From: a virus | IMG/VR virus record: IMGVR_UViG_3300019762_000005 | Location: 1 to 64,000 of that record | DNA length: 64,000 nt | Reading direction: 5' to 3' (one strand) | Shown here: positions 18,183-26,045 of the stretch, one piece after another | Layout: each line of letters opens with the position of its first letter | Numbering within the stretch: the first letter of the stretch is position 1 | Made by a program: the position numbers and the translations under genes | Notes under the pieces: model-generated | The model's database searches: none | What the model was told of the DNA's origin: nothing | What the model saw: the letters and a program-made list of their open reading frames with translations, nothing else

Positions 18183-18191
18183 GCAAATATA
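18183..18191 (-). promoter_or_regulatory. -7 element 3 nt from start codon of fibre gene
   Basis: The minus strand reads TATATTTGC-AAT-ATG, directly after the U-tract of a terminator. It has the same geometry as the elements at 3126 and 9665. With the usual distance from -7 element to start of transcription, the mRNA would begin at or inside the ATG. Confidence 0.55.
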
Positions 18192-18192
18192 T

Positions 18193-18222
18193 AAAAAAAG
18201 AGGACACATTTTTATCTCCTCT
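18193..18222 (-). terminator. Intrinsic terminator between fibre transcription units
   Basis: On the minus strand AGAGGA, a 12-base loop and TCCTCT form a 6-bp stem followed by seven U. It lies 18 bases after the stop of the 104-aa gene and just before the promoter of the fibre gene. Confidence 0.75.
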
Positions 18223-18240
18223 AATTGATTGGTTAATAAA

Positions 18241-18555
18241 TTATGATAACCAGCTAACGAAAGCTGTTTGACCTGCTACAGGAGTTACTGTAATAGATGT
18301 AGGAGATACATTGTCTACGTCATCACTCACTGAAAAATCTTGTGTAGATACTGCTCCTGGAATTGTAGCTACATATCCTCCGGTACAAGCTATATCTCCA
18401 AAAGCCCCTGTTCCGTCTCCTAAATTTGCTACAGAGAATGACTTTACACCTGCAGGTATTACTGCTGGAACTCCGTTTGTAGCTAAGACAGAGTTAGGTG
18501 TTAAATTTATAGGTGTCTGTACCTGTATAATATTTACTGAACTTGATGTACTCAT
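18241..18555 (-). CDS. Small beta-rich virion protein (fibre or decoration)
   Basis: 104 aa, very rich in Ser, Thr, Val and Gly, with few charged residues. It starts MSTSSSVNIIQVQTPINL and ends in a strand pattern (TSITVTPVAGQTAFVSWLS) like an immunoglobulin-type or jelly-roll domain. It is followed by an intrinsic terminator, so it ends the transcription unit that contains the 156- and 159-aa proteins. Head decoration and fibre tip are both possible. Confidence 0.7.
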   Translation of the reverse strand: MSTSSSVNIIQVQTPINLTPNSVLATNGVPAVIPAGVKSFSVANLGDGTGAFGDIACTGGYVATIPGAVSTQDFSVSDDVDNVSPTSITVTPVAGQTAFVSWLS

Positions 18556-18576
18556 TTCTTTTTCACTTTTAGTGGT

Positions 18577-19056
18577 TTATAAAAATATAGCTGTTATAGA
18601 GTTTTCTACCCCAGCAGTTATCGCAAATGCAACAGTTCTACCTACTTCTACGTGTAAATTATTAGACGTACTTGTAACACCATCTTTCAAAATAGTGAAT
18701 GTTCTTCCATCTCCAGCAAGAAATTCTGGTTCAGCTACAGTACCAATTGGTGGTGGAGCTATAGCATACATAATAGGCACTCCTTCTCTTTGATTCCCAT
18801 TTACTAAGGCTGTTCCTATGTCTATAGCGCTTAACCCGTTTAATGCAGGGATAGTAGATATAGTTGAGAAGTTAACCTTTGACTGGCTTTTAGACACCTC
18901 TGTTCTTGTAGGGCCTCCATCAAAGATAGTAGGAAAGCCTGATTCATCGTAGATAAAGATGTTTCCTGTATCTGTTGCTAAATACATCGTACCTCCTTCT
19001 AACTTTCCTGGTTTGTCTTTTTCAACACCGTATAGTGTTCTTAATACTGCTCTCAT
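18577..19056 (-). CDS. Fibre-type protein
   Basis: 159 aa. The N-terminal motif LRTLYGVEKDKPGKLEGGTMYLATDTGNIFIYD resembles the opening domain of many fibres, in which a feature is 'displayed' as in GTLYLATDTG-x-IY (here quoted in two pieces: LEGGTMYLATDT and GNIFIYD). The C-terminal half is beta-rich. It overlaps the 49-aa gene by an ATGA junction, indicating translational coupling. The residues fit a trimeric fibre or head-fibre module. Confidence 0.7.
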   Translation of the reverse strand: MRAVLRTLYGVEKDKPGKLEGGTMYLATDTGNIFIYDESGFPTIFDGGPTRTEVSKSQSKVNFSTISTIPALNGLSAIDIGTALVNGNQREGVPIMYAIAPPPIGTVAEPEFLAGDGRTFTILKDGVTSTSNNLHVEVGRTVAFAITAGVENSITAIFL

Positions 19057-19202
19057 GATTCTTCTTTTTTGTTTTCTGTTTCTTGTACGTTAATCTGATT
19101 TTGAATGTTGCTGATTAATTCTGCAACTTGACTATAAGGTAAACTTGATAAAGCCTGCCCTACAATGTTTACTTCTCCTTCTGTTAATTTCAATTCAATC
19201 AT
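19053..19202 (-). CDS. 49-aa helical small protein
   Basis: A short gene from the ATG at 19202 to a TGA that overlaps the next ATG (ATGA at 19053-19056). The product starts MIELKLTEGEVNIVGQAL, then forms an amphipathic helix rich in Gln/Asn and ends with a charged tail (ETENKKEES). The sequence LTEGEVNIVGQALSSLPY resembles small helical phage proteins found beside fibre genes. It has no known function. The tight coupling on both sides supports it being real. Confidence 0.65.
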   Translation of the reverse strand: MIELKLTEGEVNIVGQALSSLPYSQVAELISNIQNQINVQETENKKEES

Positions 19203-19212
19203 AATCCTTTTT

Positions 19213-19683
19213 TTAAGTTCTTGCATAAACGATTCTTACTAGTGATCCCGCACCTACTGTTAATACTGGAGCTGTACTTGTTGTTGTAGCGTTTCTAGGT
19301 CTTTCCCAAGAAAAAGATTCACCATTCTGTAGTGTCACAGTATTACCATCATCGTCAGCAAATGTTATTGCAGCTGCTAGTGTTATAACTCTAATGGTGT
19401 ATGATTCAGTTGTAGCTAATGGACTCCAAGTTCCTGGCCCTTGATCCGTAAGACCTGTAAATGCCGTTGTTGGAGTTGTAGTTGGCAAAGGTGGGGACAA
19501 TGCTCCAACTGGAACTATAGCTGCTCCTCCTGGGCCTGTCAAGTGACTAGTAGTCCCGTCTAAGTTTGTTATTGTGTATATAGGTGTCCCAGCTGAATCA
19601 ATAGACCAAGAGCCTGCTCCTGTTCCTGTGACAGCTCCACCTCCTCCACCTGCTGCGGGTGTAATTCCTGAAGTTAACGGCAT
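19213..19683 (-). CDS. Gly/Thr-rich virion protein
   Basis: 156 aa. The N-terminus is a Gly-rich linker (AAGGGGGAVTGTGAGSW) followed by a short strand repeat with TPIYTITNLDGTTSHLTGPG and a beta-rich C-terminus. Charge is very low. This is typical of flexible fibre or decoration proteins. It is separated by 3 bases from the 120-aa gene and leads into the coupled 49-aa gene. Confidence 0.65.
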   Translation of the reverse strand: MPLTSGITPAAGGGGGAVTGTGAGSWSIDSAGTPIYTITNLDGTTSHLTGPGGAAIVPVGALSPPLPTTTPTTAFTGLTDQGPGTWSPLATTESYTIRVITLAAAITFADDDGNTVTLQNGESFSWERPRNATTTSTAPVLTVGAGSLVRIVYART

Positions 19684-19686
19684 ATC

Positions 19687-20049
19687 TTAGTATTTTCTTT
19701 TATCGGTTGGTTCGGTGTAGTCTAATACTACCTCTGTTACAGTTGTGTCTGCGATTACGATTCCTTTTATAACTCTATGGAAATCTCCTTGACAGTTCTT
19801 AAATAATACAGAACCTCTAGGATGCATTATGTTAGATGCTGGTATTACACGGATGTTACCTCCTGTGTTAATCCACATCGTACAATTATATGGTAACGGT
19901 ATGAATAGACCGGTTGAATCTACTGGGTAAATCTGACCTGACTCAAGCGTTAAGCCTATTCCAGATATAGTTCCTCCTTCACATCTCGTTGGTTGAAAAT
20001 TAACTGGTGTTCCAGAGAATCCTCGTATTTTTGCAAAAATGTTTTTCAT
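19687..20049 (-). CDS. Small virion protein, unknown
   Basis: 120 aa, beta-rich, with a hydrophobic core pattern (LTLESGQIYPVDSTGLFIPL and NTGGNIRVIPASNIMHPRG). It opens the transcription unit after the terminator at 20063-20102. A degenerate promoter-like element (TAAATTCG) lies just before the ATG. No catalytic motif is seen. A decoration or fibre base protein is a reasonable guess. Confidence 0.6.
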   Translation of the reverse strand: MKNIFAKIRGFSGTPVNFQPTRCEGGTISGIGLTLESGQIYPVDSTGLFIPLPYNCTMWINTGGNIRVIPASNIMHPRGSVLFKNCQGDFHRVIKGIVIADTTVTEVVLDYTEPTDKRKY

Positions 20050-20062
20050 ATTACGAATTTAT

Positions 20063-20102
20063 AAAAAAAAAGGATGGGATCGACAGCTAACCCCACCCTT
20101 TT
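20063..20102 (-). terminator. Intrinsic terminator after the 420-aa capsid-region gene
   Basis: On the minus strand AAAAGGGTGGG pairs with CCCATCCTTTT (11 bp, one G-U) around a 13-base loop and is followed by a run of U. It ends the head-gene transcript and precedes the fibre block. Confidence 0.85.
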
Positions 20103-20133
20103 CAAGATTTTTAAAATTGTATGTTACTACGTC

Positions 20134-21396
20134 TTACTCGTTTAAGCTTGTAGGAACAAGTCCTCTTGCAGCTAAAGCAGCGTTAGTAATAAACTGTCCT
20201 AGCAATACTCCACCTCCATTCGCTCCAACTAAGGTATCAGGATTAGTGTTTGCTAATTCGAAGTAAACCAATACGCTTCCTTTTGCATTCTGAGTAGACA
20301 ATAAGTCTCTGTGCTCTTCTCTCCAACGAAGTTGTAAAACTCCGTAAGTAGCTAAAGCTACAACGTTTTGATCTCTAGCAGTTGGAGGAGTAGACAACAT
20401 GTGATTCTGTCCTTCGAATCCATGAGATAAGTACTCATTCATCGCCACATCTTCGTACTCTCCTACACCTTCGTAAGAAGCAGCAACAACTGCTGGTCTA
20501 ACTAACGAGTCAGAGAAGTAAACTTCAAAACGATTCGTGTAGTAATCTCTGAATGTGTTAACATCAAAGTAGTTTCTGATTCCTACGAATCTTAATCCGT
20601 AGTTTGTTGCTGGCGTACCAAAGGCATCATCAACTGCAACTACAGCAGCACTGTTCCCTCTATAAGGAGACTTCAATGTTATAGTGTTATTCACTAAATC
20701 AATACTGTCGATGATGTAAGAATCACCTAAGATTTGAATCTCATTACCTACTGCAGGAGCACCAGTGATAGCACCTGCGAATTGTACCAATGTAGAATTG
20801 AACGCTACAGATGCATTACCTAATGCATTGGCAATTATAGTAGCATCTGAAGTTATAGAAACAGACAAATAGTTTTGCTCTCCTAATCCTATTCCTAAAG
20901 ATTCTAAAGCTAAGTTTCTACCTAACTGTTCAGCTAATCCGTGAGCAACTTCTAACTGAGAAGCAGTACTATCAGTTTTGTATTGACCTGCTATAGCAGT
21001 TTGAGGAAACTTTCTGTTGGCAGCATCATTGTCGCGCTTGTTTATTCTTACGTGGTAAGAAGTATTGTTACCTGACGGTAAAGAACCTGCTGTACCATCC
21101 CATCCAAGAACAACTTCATGTTGAACTGCTGGTCTGTAATTCTTCCAAGAAACTTCAGTCTTCTCAACATCCATGATGTCCTTAAAGATTAAATCCTTGT
21201 TAGGCCCTTGTGATTGAACAATCCTTACTGGACCTGTTACAGGATAACCAGCGATAACCTTGTTCTCTAAGTTCGTTAATATTACCTCTCCAGCATTGGT
21301 GTTGAATGGAGTAACTATAGTTCCAACCGCAAGTCCTGAAGAAGTTACGTTTCCTGCGATGAACGTATAAGTATTATGATCTTGTTTTCTTAACAT
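20134..21396 (-). CDS. Abundant-looking virion protein of the head/tail region, unknown
   Basis: 420 aa. The first 130 residues are beta-rich (NTYTFIAGNVTSSGLAVGT), and then come helical and beta segments. The middle includes an insertion-like beta domain (APAVGNEIQILGDSYIIDSI) and the C-terminal half is helical with a Gly-rich end (ANGGGVLLGQFITNAALAAR). It is followed by a strong terminator, as expected for a highly expressed structural gene. It could be an auxiliary capsid, head-fibre anchor or tail-tube protein; its order after the capsid and connector does not decide. Confidence 0.65.
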   Translation of the reverse strand: MLRKQDHNTYTFIAGNVTSSGLAVGTIVTPFNTNAGEVILTNLENKVIAGYPVTGPVRIVQSQGPNKDLIFKDIMDVEKTEVSWKNYRPAVQHEVVLGWDGTAGSLPSGNNTSYHVRINKRDNDAANRKFPQTAIAGQYKTDSTASQLEVAHGLAEQLGRNLALESLGIGLGEQNYLSVSITSDATIIANALGNASVAFNSTLVQFAGAITGAPAVGNEIQILGDSYIIDSIDLVNNTITLKSPYRGNSAAVVAVDDAFGTPATNYGLRFVGIRNYFDVNTFRDYYTNRFEVYFSDSLVRPAVVAASYEGVGEYEDVAMNEYLSHGFEGQNHMLSTPPTARDQNVVALATYGVLQLRWREEHRDLLSTQNAKGSVLVYFELANTNPDTLVGANGGGVLLGQFITNAALAARGLVPTSLNE

Positions 21397-21430
21397 TTTT
21401 CTATGTTTTTTTTATTATTAATTTTTAACG

Positions 21431-22168
21431 TTACTCCAGTGTGTTTATTGGAGGTATGTACTCTTGCTTTTGTTCTTTTATTATTCCTAGAACTAAATCT
21501 CTAGCAATGTCTATTATAATCTCCTGAGCAGTCTCATTCAATATACAATTTCTTTGGTTAGTCAGTATTGTTCTATCAACAATTATCTGACTAGCTTTAC
21601 TGAGATAGTTAATCCTATATCCAGTAATAGTAAACGTTCCATCACTAACAAGTTGATGCCTTCTAGCTGTACCAGAGTTAGTTATATTGCTTGTTTGTCT
21701 TGAGTACTGCATTCTCCAAACCAAAGGTTCTAAACCGTCTAGTTTTGGCTTCTTGTACTTGTTACGTTTCAAGCGTCTAAACTCGTGATGAGCTGTAGGT
21801 TTAACGTCAATCACTAAAGGATTTCCATCGCAATCAGTTCTATTAACAGTAGCGTCTTCATATATGGTGTACATGAGATCTTCTGGTAAGTCGAAAAATC
21901 TACCATCTCTAAGTACCCCAGTCTGACTAGCAGACACAGGGCAATTAAAGAAGTTTATCAATTCTGCTATAGATTGGTTCTTAGCTTCAGTCTCTTCGAA
22001 ACCTTGACCCTTTCTATTGTTTAAATGGTCGTACTGTTGTTTGATGAAATAATTCTGAGCATTAGTCAAAAAGCTTGACAACTCGAAGTCCTCATACCCT
22101 GGCGAACCATTGGTATGACCTCTATCGAGCAAAAGCTCTAATCCATCTGCCATTTCATTACTAGTCAT
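21431..22168 (-). CDS. Head-tail connector ring protein candidate
   Basis: 245 aa. The helical N-terminus (MADGLELLLDRGHTN ... LTNAQNYFIKQQYDHL) is followed by a beta segment (RDGRFFDLPEDLMYTIYEDA) and a helical C-terminus (AQEIIIDIARDLVLGIIKEQ). The LPEDLMY turn and overall layout resemble adaptor proteins that sit below the portal in short-tailed phages. It starts one base after the stop of the 345-aa gene. The assignment is by layout and position, downstream of the capsid gene. Confidence 0.6.
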   Translation of the reverse strand: MTSNEMADGLELLLDRGHTNGSPGYEDFELSSFLTNAQNYFIKQQYDHLNNRKGQGFEETEAKNQSIAELINFFNCPVSASQTGVLRDGRFFDLPEDLMYTIYEDATVNRTDCDGNPLVIDVKPTAHHEFRRLKRNKYKKPKLDGLEPLVWRMQYSRQTSNITNSGTARRHQLVSDGTFTITGYRINYLSKASQIIVDRTILTNQRNCILNETAQEIIIDIARDLVLGIIKEQKQEYIPPINTLE

Positions 22169-22169
22169 C

Positions 22170-23207
22170 TTATCTTGTACGGTTTATTCTGTTTTCAATT
22201 TGCATTTTTAATTCTTGGTTCTCAGGATCTCTTAAGAAGTATGCCATATCTCTAAGCTCTCCTACTTCCTTCCCGTTATCCAAGGCATAAATATTACCAG
22301 CTACTTTCTTGATAGCTTCAACTCTTAAAGCATCATAAATGAATACCTTGTCATCGAACAACTCATCTTCAACGATTTCTAAGAACTTGTTATGGTCTCT
22401 TTCAAGAGTTGCCATTACTTTGTCCTTTAAGTAATCAGTGTTGTATCTAGCAGGTATATTATTACCCATAGACTTGATGAAGTTAACCATCTTACTATCT
22501 GACCCCATTAGCTCAGCAAGTAAAGCGTATGCTTTAGCTTTGCTCTTAGAATCTTCAAGTCTTTGTGAAAGAACTTTATTCTCATCGACTATGGCGAAGT
22601 CAAAGTTTCCGTCAAATCTAGTCTCCCAAGAACTAGCGATAGCCGCTTGCTTCTTAAGTATCATATAGTGTACCATGTGAAGAGGGTCTGAAAGATCTAG
22701 TCTTAAACCTTCTCTAGTAACGGTAACTCTTCCTCTAGCGTCTGTTTTCCAAAAATTCTTTATACCACTAATTTCATTAGGAACTGTCATAGTTCCCATG
22801 TCACAACCCATTATCTTTTCGAAGAATCCTTGTTGTGTCAATTTTTCATTAGGAAATTGGACAGTATAGAACTGTTCAAAGTTGTCAAATATCTTGGACA
22901 AACCACCTTGTCTGAAGAATGGTAACTGAAAGCTACGTTTAGCTCTCTTTAATATGAAAGGTTCGTTATCTACATCTTTACCATTAACTAGTAATGTAGA
23001 CCACTTACCTGTTCCAGCAACGGGAACAATCTTTACGATTCTGTTCTCTAAAAAGTTTTTCAACTTCTTCACCTTTTTTATCGGCTCTTTAGCTACGATT
23101 GGTGCTGCTGGTGTACTCTCTGGAGTTGGGGCAGAAGCAACTACCTTCTCAGTAGTTGCCTTTGCTTTGTTATCTCCTTTATCTAAACTATCTTTCTGTG
23201 CTGTCAT
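22170..23207 (-). CDS. Capsid-region structural/assembly protein, unknown
   Basis: 345 aa. Residues 1-50 are low-complexity (Ala, Pro, Thr, Lys), and then comes a beta/alpha domain (RIVKIVPVAGTGKWSTLLVNG). The phrase GTGKWS only superficially resembles a P-loop: it lacks the hydrophobic strand and GK[ST] helix context. The C-terminal 150 residues are helical (SKAKAYALLAELMGSDSKM). It lies 13 bases after the capsid gene. Conserved proteins of this size follow the capsid gene in crAss-like phages; the role is unknown. Confidence 0.65.
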   Translation of the reverse strand: MTAQKDSLDKGDNKAKATTEKVVASAPTPESTPAAPIVAKEPIKKVKKLKNFLENRIVKIVPVAGTGKWSTLLVNGKDVDNEPFILKRAKRSFQLPFFRQGGLSKIFDNFEQFYTVQFPNEKLTQQGFFEKIMGCDMGTMTVPNEISGIKNFWKTDARGRVTVTREGLRLDLSDPLHMVHYMILKKQAAIASSWETRFDGNFDFAIVDENKVLSQRLEDSKSKAKAYALLAELMGSDSKMVNFIKSMGNNIPARYNTDYLKDKVMATLERDHNKFLEIVEDELFDDKVFIYDALRVEAIKKVAGNIYALDNGKEVGELRDMAYFLRDPENQELKMQIENRINRTR

Positions 23208-23219
23208 TTGTTTATTTTT

Positions 23220-24740
23220 TTAGAAATTAGAAACTGCTAATTGCATGTCAATTATTTTCGTTGGATCTTCGATCATCATTCCTCCTGCCTTCATAAAGTG
23301 CACTTGGTATCCATCTACTGACGATACTGCGAATGAACTCGCTGAGTTCTTCTTAGTACCTGGAGAGAACGGATCTCTCATCCCTGGTAAGTACTTCCAG
23401 ATTAGGTCATCATAACCTTTGGCAGTCGTTCTGTAAACACCTGCTTCTTCTCCGAATCCCATTGTAATCATTCTATGTGATTCAATAGTTCCTTTTCCAT
23501 CTGGATGTCTACGAGAGAAGTGAGTTTCATCATCGAAGAAGTCGATAATCTCAACAGTTAAACGAATACCATTGTAGTACTCATACTCGTTGAATTGGTA
23601 TCCATATCCTAACGTGTTCTTAGAACCTAAATTACTAGGACTAGTAGACTTACTAGCGAACCCGTGATTGATGATAGTCCATCTACTTGAAGCTTTAGCC
23701 TCAATCTGCTTGTGGATTTCAATTGCTCCCCATTCACCAGTCATAACATGTACGTGACGTTTATCACGAGACATCTTACCAATAGACATATCCAGGATTA
23801 ACTCCATGTGGAAATCTAAATCGTAAGAGTTATAGTAGTGACGATTTGATGGTGCGATTTGCTCGAAGAAACCTGCACCTGCTTCAATAGCAAATTTAGT
23901 TTTATCGTCAAAGTTTAAGTACTTGTGGTCAGAACCCCAGTTACGCTTACCGTAAACTTGCATTCTCGCAAACATCTCTTCACATTGGTGATGAGCAACC
24001 ATATCTTGATAGTTGATCCATACCTTTTCTTGAATCTTTCCACCATCAGCAGAGAATCCAAATTCTAAAGGTTCGTTATCACCTTTGTTAATTACGTTAC
24101 CAGGAACTTCATACTCCATTCTCATTTGAGAAAGTCTGTTTTCCATTCTCCAAGGAGACGTAAATGTAGGCTTAGCACCTTGGTAAGATAACGTTGAAGG
24201 AGTAGCTCCATAGAATTTAGAGAAGCGAATACCTCTTACTAATTCTTGAACTGGAACGGCAATTCTTAAGTTTGCGTTCAATAACTCTACTTCATACTTG
24301 AACAAAGAATCTTCTCCGTAAGCACGCTTTACTAAAAAGTGGTAATCATCTACCTCTCCTTTTAATACGTTTGTTTCTTCGAAAAGCCCTTCTTTAAAGA
24401 CTAAGATGAAACGTCCTCTTTGAGCTCCTATCACTGCTGGGAAGTTCCCTGCTGATACTGACTCTCCAGTTAATGTTTCTGCATCCTCTAATGGAATGTT
24501 CTTTTCTTCTTGTCCTTTCAGCATCCACTGATAGAATCCGTTTTCTTGAGTAACCTCTTTTACAGGAAATCTTGATACAAACTCTCTAAGCTTACCAGAA
24601 AGGTTATTCTTATAGATGCTTCTAATAGCTGTATCAATTAACTCAGGCTGTTGTTGGTACAACGTATAAAAATGATTATCGGTAACTAAACCGTTGTAAT
24701 CAACTGCTTCATACATTTGTAATGGAAGTAATTTTGCCAT
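23220..24740 (-). CDS. Major capsid protein candidate
   Basis: 506 aa, a size typical of crAss-like major capsid proteins. The N-terminus (MAKLLPLQMYEAVDYNGLV) precedes a helix/strand mix. HK97-type elements are suggested by an extended acidic/aromatic loop region (GQEEKNIPLEDAETLTGES), a long spine-helix-like segment and beta strands (RLTVEIIDFFDDETHFS). It lies downstream of TerL, portal and an acidic scaffold-like gene, exactly the expected capsid slot. There is no signal or membrane segment. Structure prediction for an HK97 fold would confirm it. Confidence 0.8.
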   Translation of the reverse strand: MAKLLPLQMYEAVDYNGLVTDNHFYTLYQQQPELIDTAIRSIYKNNLSGKLREFVSRFPVKEVTQENGFYQWMLKGQEEKNIPLEDAETLTGESVSAGNFPAVIGAQRGRFILVFKEGLFEETNVLKGEVDDYHFLVKRAYGEDSLFKYEVELLNANLRIAVPVQELVRGIRFSKFYGATPSTLSYQGAKPTFTSPWRMENRLSQMRMEYEVPGNVINKGDNEPLEFGFSADGGKIQEKVWINYQDMVAHHQCEEMFARMQVYGKRNWGSDHKYLNFDDKTKFAIEAGAGFFEQIAPSNRHYYNSYDLDFHMELILDMSIGKMSRDKRHVHVMTGEWGAIEIHKQIEAKASSRWTIINHGFASKSTSPSNLGSKNTLGYGYQFNEYEYYNGIRLTVEIIDFFDDETHFSRRHPDGKGTIESHRMITMGFGEEAGVYRTTAKGYDDLIWKYLPGMRDPFSPGTKKNSASSFAVSSVDGYQVHFMKAGGMMIEDPTKIIDMQLAVSNF

Positions 24741-24785
24741 ACTGTGTTATTATTTGCTTTTTTTATTATTATTATTAACTATTCC

Positions 24786-25964
24786 TTACTTTGCTCCGAA
24801 TATCTTGCTAAGATTGCTAAGCTTATCCTCAACTGTCTTACTTTCATTCGGTTTGAATCCTTCTGCTGAATCAGAGCTATTTAGTAATGAATCTAATTCG
24901 CTAGAAGCTTTAGATTTCGATACCTTCATTAACTTACTGATGTCAGGAGTGAAGTCTCCATTTTTATCTTGTTTGAACACCCCTAAGACGTTCAAGTAAT
25001 TTATCAATGTTGCGAACCCTTCTGGATTCTTATTCTGTTTGTAGGCGATTTCAGTGAACTTTCTACCGTCTTCTCCAACGTGAACTGTTTCAGACATACT
25101 AGACTTAATCTTATCTCTAGTGACTTTGTTCAATGCTAAACCTTCAATGAAGTGATCTTTCTCATCAATCATTGTTGTTATCTTCTGAACAATTTCTTTT
25201 TGAGAATTTTCAAACTTTTCTTCAGCCAACTTCTTAGCATCTGCTTGTTGCTTTACAAAAGCGTTTGTCATCGTCTTTAAAGGTTCTACTGAACTTTTAG
25301 CTTTATCAGTCAATTTGTCTAACAATTTAGCATCGTCTACCATTTCAGTGATTTGATCGTCAGTTAATCCAGTTGCTTTCAAGTACTTTGTATATACTTG
25401 TTCAGCTACCTTTTCATCTTTAAGCTTATCATCTGTAATGTCTTCGTAGAATGCTAAATCTTTAGCTACGTTTATCGCTACACTTTCATCGTCAAACGAC
25501 GATTCTATTTCTAAGAACTTTTTCTTCGCACCAGAGAACTTGTCTCCATACGAACTTTCAAACTTTTTCTTCTTCTCCTCAAGAGTCTTTTCAACCAACT
25601 CTTTAAGATCATCAGCCGACTTAATCTCTCCTTCTTCAAATTCTCCAAGAGCTCCCATTTCTGCTAGTTCTTTTGCGAATACTGAATATTTGTTTTTAGC
25701 ACCTTCTCCTTCTTCTGGAGGTTTAGCCCCTTCTACAGGAGGAGTTCCTTCTGTAGGTGTATTTTCTGGAGCAGCATCTCTTTTTACTGGGGTTATCTCT
25801 ACGTAACCTTCAGGCTTAGTGTCTTCCTTGTTAGCTTCAGGTCCTTTCGGATCTTCTGTAGCTCCTGGAGCTTCCTCACCTTTATTCTTTAAATCTTCTA
25901 GTTGGCTTACTGGAACTATCTCTAGCCCTTCAAACAAACCATCATTCATGCTGTCAAAATCCAT
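24786..25964 (-). CDS. Acidic coiled-coil protein, scaffold candidate
   Basis: 392 aa, strongly acidic and Lys/Glu-rich. Residues 25-90 are Pro/Glu-rich and disordered (TPTEGTPPVEGAKPPEEGEG), and residues 110-290 are long helices (LVEKTLEEKKKKFESS). The C-terminal 40 aa form another short basic helix (EDKLSNLSKIFGAK), like capsid-binding tails of scaffolds. It lies between portal and capsid genes, the usual scaffold position. No protease motif is visible. The function is inferred from composition and location. Confidence 0.7.
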   Translation of the reverse strand: MDFDSMNDGLFEGLEIVPVSQLEDLKNKGEEAPGATEDPKGPEANKEDTKPEGYVEITPVKRDAAPENTPTEGTPPVEGAKPPEEGEGAKNKYSVFAKELAEMGALGEFEEGEIKSADDLKELVEKTLEEKKKKFESSYGDKFSGAKKKFLEIESSFDDESVAINVAKDLAFYEDITDDKLKDEKVAEQVYTKYLKATGLTDDQITEMVDDAKLLDKLTDKAKSSVEPLKTMTNAFVKQQADAKKLAEEKFENSQKEIVQKITTMIDEKDHFIEGLALNKVTRDKIKSSMSETVHVGEDGRKFTEIAYKQNKNPEGFATLINYLNVLGVFKQDKNGDFTPDISKLMKVSKSKASSELDSLLNSSDSAEGFKPNESKTVEDKLSNLSKIFGAK

Positions 25965-26045
25965 AACGTATTATTTGTTATAATACAATGTTACAAAAAT
26001 TATAACGTCCTCTAACATTCTTGTCATGACTCGTTATAATAATTA

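Noticed and set aside
22170-23207. P-loop in the 345-aa capsid-region protein (GTGKWS)
   Set aside because: It lacks the preceding G-x(4) spacing and Walker B; the motif is a chance match in a beta segment.
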